This document shows positions 35,560 through 42,547 of a stretch of 64,000 nt of DNA, in pieces. A model generated the notes under the pieces. The model was not told the origin of the DNA. It made no database searches and was given only the letters and a program-made list of their open reading frames with translations. Source of the DNA: Pseudanabaena sp. Chao 1811 (GTDB taxonomy: Bacteria > Cyanobacteriota > Cyanobacteriia > Pseudanabaenales > Pseudanabaenaceae); assembly GCF_027942295.1 (NCBI RefSeq), contig NZ_CP101416.1, positions 4,140,501 through 4,204,500 on the forward strand, in the 5' to 3' direction. A program made the position numbers and the translations under genes. Every line of letters starts with the position of its first letter. The first letter of the stretch is position 1.

Positions 35560-37999
35560 GATGGGGAATCGTAAATGAAACGGTACTGCCTTGATTTAAA
35601 ACACTCTCAGCCCAAATTTTGCCTCCATGTTGTTGCACAATGCTTCGACAAATCGCCAAGCCCAAACCTGTACCTCCCATTTGGCGAGAGTCAGAGGCAT
35701 CGACTTGATTGAAGCGTTCAAAGATACTTTCTAGATTGCTTTCAGGAATTCCCCGCCCATGATCTCTGACACGAAAAATAATCTCATCAGTGATTGCTTC
35801 AACTTCTAGATGAACTTGACTATGCGGCATAGAAAACTTAACTGCATTACTCAGTAAATTAACTAGCGTTTGGACGAGGCGATCGCGATCGGCAAAAATT
35901 TGTTGGGAAGGAACATTACTAATTATTTCAATTTGACTTTTAGCAGCGATCGCCTCCATCGTTTCTATAACCTGTTGACAGATCTCAGCCGTATCAGACC
36001 ATTGGCGATTGAGAGTGACATTATTGGATTCTAAACGCTCTAAATCGAGAATGTCATTCACCAGTCTGACTAGCCTCTCGGTATCAGAGGAGGCAATATT
36101 GAGCATATTCTGAGCGACTTCAGGTTGATTGGCTAATACCCCTGAGGCCAGCAATCCTAAAGCCCCCCGAATCGACGACAGGGGAGTTCGGAGTTCATGA
36201 CTAGCAATGGAAATAAACTCACTTTTGAGCCGTTCAACCTTTAACTTATCTGTAATATCTTCCCCAATACTCATTGTCCCAATAACTTCATTGTTCTGCT
36301 TGCGGAGGATTGTGTTGTTCCAAGACACCACTCTTTCTTGACCTGACTTCGTTACAATCGCATTTTGATAATACTTAAGGAATTTGTCGGGGTTGTTTAA
36401 GAATCCTCCAAAATCTCGCCTTATGTTTTCTTGTTCAGACTGGGGTACAAAACAAGAGAGCCAGTCCTTGCCGATTACTTCTGCTAATTCATAACCCATA
36501 GATTCGAGAAAGAATGGATTAGCATATTCCACTTTCCATTCATTGTCCAATCCAATCACAATTAAGCGTACATTGTCTAATAAAGATTGCCAGCGTCGAT
36601 TGGCTTCTTGAAGCGCAAATTCACTGAGCTTATTGGATGTAATATCTGCAAAAACCATGAGAATTGTTGAGATTTCGCCATCAGCATCATATTCAGGGAT
36701 GACGCTAACTTGGTAATGTGCGGTTCCTCGGTTATCTGACAAGGGAAACTCAATCTCATACTGTTGGGAAATCCCTGTTGTCACTAAGGTTCTAATCGCA
36801 TCCTCGGCGACCAAAATACTTCTCTCAGGCAATCCCATTTCGCGAAATGTTTTGCCAATAAATGCGGCGGGAGGAATGCCTAATATTTTCTCTATGGCTG
36901 AATTGATATAGAGGTGTCGCAATTGACGATCAAGGCGCAGAATCAAATTGGGTGAATTTTCGACAAGGGCAGTTGATTCCTGTTGACGTTTAAAAAGTTC
37001 GGCAGTGCGTTCATTAACCCGATTTTCTAAGTCTGTATTGCTGATCTGGAGACTGCGATAGAGTTCCGCTTGTTGTAGAGCGATCGCCAATTGTACAGAT
37101 AGCTGTTGCAGTAAGCGAATATCTAATTCATCCCAAAAATGTGGCTCAAAACACTGATAGGTGCATAGCAGACCCCATAGAGGGTGATCTAGATTATTAG
37201 GGTGGAGAATCGGTACGATCAAACTTGCCCTTGTGGGGAACTGCTCTAGCATGTGCAGATGGCATTCACTGAGATTGGCTGTGTATATGTCAGGAGCAAT
37301 AAAAACTCTGCCTTCGCGATATTCACCTCCCATATTTTCAGGAAAGTATTCATCGCTGAGTTGTCTATGGATACAGGTTTCCCAAGGGGGAAAAACCGAC
37401 TCAGCGATAATTACACCACTCATATCAGAATTGAACCGATAAATCACCGTGCGATCGGCTTTTAAAAATGCGCGGATTTCTTGCACGATCGCATTAGATA
37501 TTTCTTCTAAATCAAAATATTGGCGAATATGCAGGGCAATTTTAGCTATAACAATTTCTTGATTTTGCAATCGTTGCAATTTGCGGCTGAGGAGCAGATG
37601 ATCGACCACTCGCCCAACTCGATTACATAGCGATAGGGCGGTTACTTCACTTTTCGATAAATAATCGGCGGCTCCTAACCGCATCGTCTGGAGAATAAGC
37701 TGTTCATTGCCACGATGTCCAGTTAAAACGATCGCTTCAAGTTTTGGCACAAGCACACCTTCGCCCATTGCCTCGAGTAACTCTAAGCCCTCTCCATCAG
37801 GTAGAGAATAATCCACAAGAACAATGTCAGGTTGATGCGATCGCCAAAAAATTAAGCCTTCTTCTAAGGTGGCTGCTTCTAGAAAATTGTAGGAACGGGA
37901 TAGGTCTGATTGCAGATAGCGCATGTAAGTAACGCGATCTTCTTCAGAATCATCGACGATCAAAATAGTGATAGCTACATCTAAGGTTGGCGATGTCAT
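35552..37999 (-). CDS. Cyanobacteriochrome-type hybrid kinase (REC-GAF-PAS-PAS-HK)
   Basis: The 815-residue protein begins with a receiver (about 8-135; acceptor in VLVDYSLPDGEG). Residues about 150-325 are a cyanobacteriochrome GAF domain with TVIYRFNSDMSGVIIAESV, then GRVFIAPDIYTANLSECHLH and FPTRASLIVPIL. Cys246-His247 sit where bilin-binding GAF domains attach phycocyanobilin. The DXCF motif is replaced by DEYF, so a single-cysteine type is expected. Two PAS domains follow (about 340-455 and 470-580). The kinase has SHELRTPLSSIRGALGLLAS and GGTGLGLAICRSIVQQHGG. Kinase and PAS resemble the CHASE3 kinase at 42548. Its start overlaps the Rcp1-like gene stop by 4 nt, so the two are co-translated. 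Confidence 0.88.
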   Translation of the reverse strand: MTSPTLDVAITILIVDDSEEDRVTYMRYLQSDLSRSYNFLEAATLEEGLIFWRSHQPDIVLVDYSLPDGEGLELLEAMGEGVLVPKLEAIVLTGHRGNEQLILQTMRLGAADYLSKSEVTALSLCNRVGRVVDHLLLSRKLQRLQNQEIVIAKIALHIRQYFDLEEISNAIVQEIRAFLKADRTVIYRFNSDMSGVIIAESVFPPWETCIHRQLSDEYFPENMGGEYREGRVFIAPDIYTANLSECHLHMLEQFPTRASLIVPILHPNNLDHPLWGLLCTYQCFEPHFWDELDIRLLQQLSVQLAIALQQAELYRSLQISNTDLENRVNERTAELFKRQQESTALVENSPNLILRLDRQLRHLYINSAIEKILGIPPAAFIGKTFREMGLPERSILVAEDAIRTLVTTGISQQYEIEFPLSDNRGTAHYQVSVIPEYDADGEISTILMVFADITSNKLSEFALQEANRRWQSLLDNVRLIVIGLDNEWKVEYANPFFLESMGYELAEVIGKDWLSCFVPQSEQENIRRDFGGFLNNPDKFLKYYQNAIVTKSGQERVVSWNNTILRKQNNEVIGTMSIGEDITDKLKVERLKSEFISIASHELRTPLSSIRGALGLLASGVLANQPEVAQNMLNIASSDTERLVRLVNDILDLERLESNNVTLNRQWSDTAEICQQVIETMEAIAAKSQIEIISNVPSQQIFADRDRLVQTLVNLLSNAVKFSMPHSQVHLEVEAITDEIIFRVRDHGRGIPESNLESIFERFNQVDASDSRQMGGTGLGLAICRSIVQQHGGKIWAESVLNQGSTVSFTIPHRI

Positions 38000-38499
38000 A
38001 GATTTTTAGCTGTGAATTGTTCGTAACTGGGCAACACCACTATTTGGAACCAGTATTTAAAAATGTTTTGGATAGCCTGCTGCATTAACGCAACACCCAT
38101 TGGCTTGATCACATAACAATTTGCGCCGTATTCGTAGCAGGTTTGAATATCGCGATGACTATTTGATGTTGTCAAAACAATAATTGGGATCGTTTTGAGA
38201 TTTGGAGATTGCTTTACCTGTTGAATAACTTCCCGACCATCGGTTCCGGGGAGATTTAGATCAAGCAAAATCGCAACGGGCAAAGGTGCATTTAGCTCTT
38301 GATATGCTCCTGCGCGAAATAGGTAGTCTAAAGTCTCATCCCCATCGTGAAATCGTAAAAAACGATAAGGAGATCGGTCGATTTCATCCATATTCTGAAT
38401 AGCTCGCATAAACATATAAAAGTCCTCATCGCTATCTTCAACAATCAGAATGACGGGATGGGAAAGATCCTCCCAAGGTGAATTTAAGCTCTTATTCAT
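37996..38499 (-). CDS. Rcp1-like response regulator
   Basis: The 167-residue receiver resembles Rcp1, the phosphate acceptor of cyanobacterial phytochrome Cph1. It has VILIVEDSDEDFYMFMRAI, the acceptor in ILLDLNLPGTDGREVI, IIVLTTSNSHRDIQTCYEYG and the lysine region CYVIKPMGVALM. The insertion before the acceptor (LDYLFRAGAYQELNAPLPVA) is typical of Rcp1-type proteins. It is 5 nt after the phytochrome kinase gene and overlaps the next kinase gene by 4 nt, so it probably serves one or both. Confidence 0.9.
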   Translation of the reverse strand: MNKSLNSPWEDLSHPVILIVEDSDEDFYMFMRAIQNMDEIDRSPYRFLRFHDGDETLDYLFRAGAYQELNAPLPVAILLDLNLPGTDGREVIQQVKQSPNLKTIPIIVLTTSNSHRDIQTCYEYGANCYVIKPMGVALMQQAIQNIFKYWFQIVVLPSYEQFTAKNL

Positions 38500-38504
38500 T
38501 AACC

Positions 38505-40829
38505 TTACTTATTTGGATTAGATGTAGGTAAAGAGAATGAAAATGTGGTTCCTTGGTCTGGATGAGACTTTGCTTGAATGCTACCACCATGCCGTTCGAC
38601 AATTTTTCTGACAATGGTTAGTCCCGCGCCTGTGCCTCCACCATATTTATTGGGGGAATTCAAGCGTTTGAAGATTTGAAACACAGTTTCTAAATGTTTT
38701 TCTCGAATACCAATGCCATTATCGCGCACAGAGATACTGACAAAATGGTTGTTACTCTGATTTCGATCCATCAGCCAGTCAATTTCCACCCATTTTTCAG
38801 GAGACTCGTTGTATTTAAAGGCATTGGCAATTAGATTAATAAAAACTTCTTCAATTAATAACCGATCGCCCCAGATGGTCGGGAGCGATCGCGGCACGCG
38901 GATTTCGCAGTTTACCCATTGAGGATTCATCGCAAATATTTCTGTTACATTGTGCAGTAACTGATTGAGATCAATTTGCTCCATTTGTAGCTCTTGCCGA
39001 CCTAGACGCGAGAACTTTAAGAGGGAGTCGATCAAAGATTCCATCCGTTTGGTCAGACGCACCAAGGTATGTAATTTGTCTGCACCATCTTCCTTGAGAA
39101 TTTCACCATAGTCTTCTAATAGAAAAGTGGCGTAGTTATGAATACCGCGTAAAGGTTCTTTTAAATCATGGGAAGCTATATAAGCAAAGGCATCAAGTTC
39201 GCTATTACTGCGTTTTAGTTCGGAGTTAATGATGGCAATTTCGCTAGTTTGCTTCAGAACGATATTAACGATCGCCTGTTGCAATTCCAATACACCTTCG
39301 ATCTCACAGGATAACCAAGGGTTAGACTTGCCGCAGACAATCTGTTTCCAAGCCTCAAAGGACTGACGGGGAAAGAGGAGAATACTACCATCCTCAGCAA
39401 CCCGTTCATTTTTATCGATCTGTCCTGCCCATGTCACAGTTTGCAATTGCTCAGGACGGAACCAGAGGATGTAGCGGTGCTGTGTTTTAGAAATCGCCAT
39501 AGCAATCAAGCCACTCGCGATCGCTTGATATTCCTTTGCTTCAGGATAGAGGCTAGACAAAGCATCAGTCACAAATAGATCTAGATCAGATTGAGCTTGC
39601 TCAAATTGATCTTGTAGCCAAGTCATCAGAGATTGCAGATCTTGCTCACTTGGTGTTTCTCCGATCAAGATCAGGCGATCGCCATCGCAAATCACCGCAC
39701 CTTGAGCGCTAGTTAAATTCAACAAAGATTCGCGATCGGCAGCAATCTCATCCACAAATTCCGTTGCTTTTGCCAGACGTTCGAGAAATTGACCTTGGAT
39801 TTTTTTGAGCTGGAGTTTGTAGTCAAGATTTATGTTGGATTCTTTATTTGCTAGCTCTGTAGACATTAATTGCCCCAAAAACTCACAAATCGTCCGAATT
39901 TCATAGGGGACAAATTTGGGTACACCATGATGACAAGCAATCAGTCCCCAGAGCTTTTGGTTTTGAATGAGAGAAACGGACATGGAAGCTGCAACCCCCA
40001 TATTTTGCAAATACTCAATGTGCATTGGTGAGACCGATCGCAAGTTGCAATAGCTCATATCAAGGGGTTGTGATCTGAGAAATTGCTCAGAGCTGACTAA
40101 ACCCGTCGGTTGATAATTGACATTGGGAATGAGTCGCAACCAGTTGAGGGTATAGAGATGTTTTGCCTGTTTGGGGATATCTGAATCGGGATAATGTAGT
40201 CCTAAAAAGGGTTCTAAATCGGGCTGTTTCGTTTCCGCAATAACCGTACCGTCACCTTGCTCATTAAAGCGATAGATCATGACCCGATCAAATCCTGTTA
40301 AGGATTGCACCTCTTGCACTACTAAATCACAGAGTTCTGTCAAGTCTTGCGCCATCTGCATTTTGGTGAGGGTACTTTTAACTTGGCGATAGAATTGAAA
40401 GAAATCATGTTCTAGCTTTGTTTCTAGCGGCTCTAACTCTAAGACGATTTCGTTACTAGGAGAACGATGGACAATTCCATTAAAAGATTGATATAACGCA
40501 TCTGTTAATCCATAAAAATTAATACAGATAGGATTAGTTTTTTCAAAACTGCGCTCAAGACATTCCCAAATAGATGTAATTATTTCTGTCTCTATAAATT
40601 CTTCTAAAGGACGATCAAGTAAATCCTCAGAGGCAATTCCTAAAATTTCAAGGGAGTTCCCGCTCACCTGAGCAATCCGCAAATCTGGATCAGTTAGCAC
40701 TAACAATAATCCATGAGGTTGAATCAAACTCGGAATGTGAATCGGTTCGCGATCGCAATTAGTGAGATTAACCGCCTCAAATTGAAATTCATTAAGTTCA
40801 TTGGGAAGTGTTTTTAGCCGTTTATTCAT
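38505..40829 (-). CDS. Bacteriophytochrome-type photoreceptor kinase
   Basis: The ATG at 40829 gives 774 residues; a TTG at 40841 would add four. The PAS domain has VNLTNCDREPIHIP and IQPHG. Cys25 in this N-terminal segment is where biliverdin attaches in bacteriophytochromes. The GAF domain has HYPDSDIPKQAKHLY, and the position that carries Cys in Cph1 is Met in SPMHIEYLQNMGV, so a biliverdin-type (BphP/CphB-like) receptor is likely rather than Cph1. A PHY domain follows (about 325-510, with WFRPEQLQTVTWAG). The kinase has AYIASHDLKEPLRGIHNYAT and GGTGAGLTIVRKIVERHGG. It is first of a unit with the Rcp1-like receiver and the cyanobacteriochrome kinase. Confidence 0.93.
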   Translation of the reverse strand: MNKRLKTLPNELNEFQFEAVNLTNCDREPIHIPSLIQPHGLLLVLTDPDLRIAQVSGNSLEILGIASEDLLDRPLEEFIETEIITSIWECLERSFEKTNPICINFYGLTDALYQSFNGIVHRSPSNEIVLELEPLETKLEHDFFQFYRQVKSTLTKMQMAQDLTELCDLVVQEVQSLTGFDRVMIYRFNEQGDGTVIAETKQPDLEPFLGLHYPDSDIPKQAKHLYTLNWLRLIPNVNYQPTGLVSSEQFLRSQPLDMSYCNLRSVSPMHIEYLQNMGVAASMSVSLIQNQKLWGLIACHHGVPKFVPYEIRTICEFLGQLMSTELANKESNINLDYKLQLKKIQGQFLERLAKATEFVDEIAADRESLLNLTSAQGAVICDGDRLILIGETPSEQDLQSLMTWLQDQFEQAQSDLDLFVTDALSSLYPEAKEYQAIASGLIAMAISKTQHRYILWFRPEQLQTVTWAGQIDKNERVAEDGSILLFPRQSFEAWKQIVCGKSNPWLSCEIEGVLELQQAIVNIVLKQTSEIAIINSELKRSNSELDAFAYIASHDLKEPLRGIHNYATFLLEDYGEILKEDGADKLHTLVRLTKRMESLIDSLLKFSRLGRQELQMEQIDLNQLLHNVTEIFAMNPQWVNCEIRVPRSLPTIWGDRLLIEEVFINLIANAFKYNESPEKWVEIDWLMDRNQSNNHFVSISVRDNGIGIREKHLETVFQIFKRLNSPNKYGGGTGAGLTIVRKIVERHGGSIQAKSHPDQGTTFSFSLPTSNPNK

Positions 40830-40844
40830 ACGATTGTCCAAATT

Positions 40845-41159
40845 TTATGCTTCTGGCAGGATCTGAAAAATACCATCTTGAATTAAGGCTTTGATTTGTA
40901 GATCTTGCTCTGAAAAACTATAGGGTATTTTGGGCTTCTCTGGGCTTTCTTTTGTACAGTCAATTACTTGATAGCGCTGGGGAATGTGGCGAGTAATATG
41001 TTCTAGCGATCGCTGCCGCAGTTCGTGGTTCGACATTTTAACTTGAAATTCGGGCATCGATGAATATTCGGGTTGTAAGCAATTGGGATAATCGCTGAGA
41101 AAAGTATCAATTTCTTCCACAGCAACGAGTAATGTTAATTTGACAAATGTTTTCGGCAT
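40845..41159 (-). CDS. Hypothetical protein
   Basis: The 104-residue product is not recognised. It is mixed helical and polar, begins with a hydrophobic segment FVKLTLLVAVEEIDTFL and ends with IKALIQDGIFQILPEA. No cysteine pair or known motif is visible beyond two single cysteines. It precedes the phytochrome kinase gene on the same strand by 15 nt and could be co-transcribed with it. A light-signalling role would be a guess. Confidence 0.55.
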   Translation of the reverse strand: MPKTFVKLTLLVAVEEIDTFLSDYPNCLQPEYSSMPEFQVKMSNHELRQRSLEHITRHIPQRYQVIDCTKESPEKPKIPYSFSEQDLQIKALIQDGIFQILPEA

Positions 41160-41208
41160 GAGAATATCTGGCTAATGAATGATAGTTAATGAAAGAATTT
41201 GGGTTGAG

Positions 41209-41625
41209 CTAAGATTCTACTAAGGAGGAAAGCAAGAAATTGCTACGCCAAAATAGTCTTTCTTTTACAATCGCTGTTAATGATTCATTAGAGAGCGCTT
41301 TCCATTTTGGCTTTGTAGCGATCCCGTGATGCCATTCAAAGGCAACCTCACTATATTCTGTGCTGATTGGGCGGCTTGCATAGTGGGGATCACATTCAAT
41401 CCAAGTTAAGCGATCGGGGTTAAGCTGAAAGACTCGAACTATATGTGTAGCTAATTGTTCGATCTGATTAGGGATAAACCAGCCAATTTCACAGTTTTGG
41501 ACAGAGACGATCGCAATCTGATGTCCACAGGGTTTATAAATAATACGCAAATGACATTTTAGCTGCCAGATTGCTGACTCTTGACCACTCACATGGCATT
41601 CGTAAAACTGCTCAAATATTTTCAT
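41209..41625 (-). CDS. Hypothetical protein
   Basis: The 138-residue product is not recognised. The N-terminal half is strand-rich (AIWQLKCHLRIIYKPCG, then HQIAIVSVQNCEIGWFIPN) and a later stretch has HIVRVFQLNPDRLTWIECD with conserved-looking charged residues. The C-terminus is SLTAIVKERLFW. There is no signal peptide. It lies 49 nt before the previous hypothetical gene on the same strand and 139 nt after a receiver gene, with the 21-bp motif upstream. Confidence 0.55.
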   Translation of the reverse strand: MKIFEQFYECHVSGQESAIWQLKCHLRIIYKPCGHQIAIVSVQNCEIGWFIPNQIEQLATHIVRVFQLNPDRLTWIECDPHYASRPISTEYSEVAFEWHHGIATKPKWKALSNESLTAIVKERLFWRSNFLLSSLVES

Positions 41626-41715
41626 GTTACAGATTATTTCTTAAGGATAATTAGTAAAAAAGACTATCTACCTATTCAAGAGAGTCAGTTTCACCTATTT
41701 CCAAAGCTAGCAATC

Positions 41716-41736
41716 AAAAATGAGGACAATCTGAAG
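41716..41736 (-). promoter_or_regulatory. 21-bp motif (copy 2)
   Basis: The plus strand reads AAAAATGAGGACAATCTGAA and one further G. It is identical to the copy at 42204 and lies about 91 nt upstream of the minus-strand gene starting at 41625, just after the stop of the receiver gene. Confidence 0.45.
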
Positions 41737-41764
41737 AGAAAAACTGCTTAACAATTCTCTGCTT

Positions 41765-42151
41765 TTACCATCCTAATATGTCCGCAACTTGTGGAACTAG
41801 AGTATTGAGTTCAAATGGCTTGCTAATTACGCCTCTGCATCCTAAGTTCACAAGGTCTGGATGGCTGATCAGATTAGTACAGGATGTTAATAACACCACG
41901 GGAATATTCTTGTATTCTGCATTTTCTTGTAGTTTTTTGACAAAAGTGAAGCCATCCATATCTGGCATCATTACGTCTAGCAAAATTGCGTCGGGTTTAT
42001 TCTTTGCGATCGCGTTTAAGCCATCTTTGCCTGAAGTCGCAGTAATGGGTTTCCAATTGCTGAGATTTTCTAGACAAATTGCCACAATCTGACGAATTAG
42101 ATCTTCATCATCAATCACTAAAACCGTTTTATCGGGACTAATGTTACTCAT
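41765..42151 (-). CDS. CheY-like single-domain response regulator
   Basis: The 128-residue receiver starts KTVLVIDDEDLIRQIVAICL and has ILLDVMMPDMDGFTFV, VVLLTSCTNLISH and GVISKPFELNTLVP, ending in DILGW. It is paralogous to the receivers at 34635 and 35117. It is separated from the CHASE3 kinase gene by nearly 400 nt of repeats. An identical 21-bp motif copy lies 53 nt upstream and another just past its stop. Confidence 0.9.
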   Translation of the reverse strand: MSNISPDKTVLVIDDEDLIRQIVAICLENLSNWKPITATSGKDGLNAIAKNKPDAILLDVMMPDMDGFTFVKKLQENAEYKNIPVVLLTSCTNLISHPDLVNLGCRGVISKPFELNTLVPQVADILGW

Positions 42152-42203
42152 ACATGCAGGTGAACATTACCTTAACGTGACATTAGCTTTAAATTTAATC
42201 CAA

Positions 42204-42224
42204 AAAAATGAGGACAATCTGAAG
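42204..42224 (-). promoter_or_regulatory. 21-bp motif (copy 3)
   Basis: This copy is identical in all 21 positions to 41716-41736. It lies 53 nt upstream of the receiver gene that starts at 42151, in the same orientation relative to the gene as the copy at 35084. Confidence 0.45.
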
Positions 42225-42245
42225 CAAAAAATCCATCATCCCTCA

Positions 42246-42494
42246 AGAGAGTGTTTGGGAATTATCCTATTTAGCATAAATTTCTGCTTTTACCCCCCTT
42301 AATCCACCCTTGGTAAGGCATTAACATACTTGACGCACCAAATCTCTAAAACCCCCTCTAACTCCCCCTTGGAAGGGGGAGAACTTAGACTTCCCCCCTT
42401 TCAAGGGGGGACTGAGGGGGGTAAAAATCTGCGCAGTGTGTCAAGTATATTAACGCCTTTGGTAAGAGGGGAAGTCTAAGTTCTCCCCCTTTGC
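42246..42494. repeat. Nested foldback element (family B, copy 3)
   Basis: The core 42318-42456 is almost the exact reverse complement of 33458-33595, apart from the order of bases at the tip of one C/G hairpin. TTGGTAAG occurs as a direct repeat at 42310-42317 and 42459-42466. The outer sequence (42246-42309 and 42467-42494) is a second, related element, whose left part matches 34414-34451 inverted. So one element has gone into another. Confidence 0.75.
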
Positions 42495-42502
42495 ATTTCA
42501 GT

Positions 42503-42545
42503 CCTGTAAGGATGGACGGCGCGAAGCGCCGCCCATCCTTACAGG
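42503..42545. repeat. 20-bp stem hairpin, GAA loop
   Basis: Arms 42503-42522 and 42526-42545 pair with one mismatch around GAA. It ends 3 nt from the stop codon of the CHASE3 kinase gene and may act as its 3' structure. Its core differs from the hairpin at 47735 by a compensated base pair. Confidence 0.8.
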
Positions 42546-42547
42546 CT

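Noticed and set aside
38505-40829. Cph1-type phytochrome with a cysteine in the GAF domain
   Set aside because: The position that carries the bilin cysteine in Cph1 is Met in SPMH, while the N-terminal NCDREPIHIP cysteine is present, as in bacteriophytochromes.
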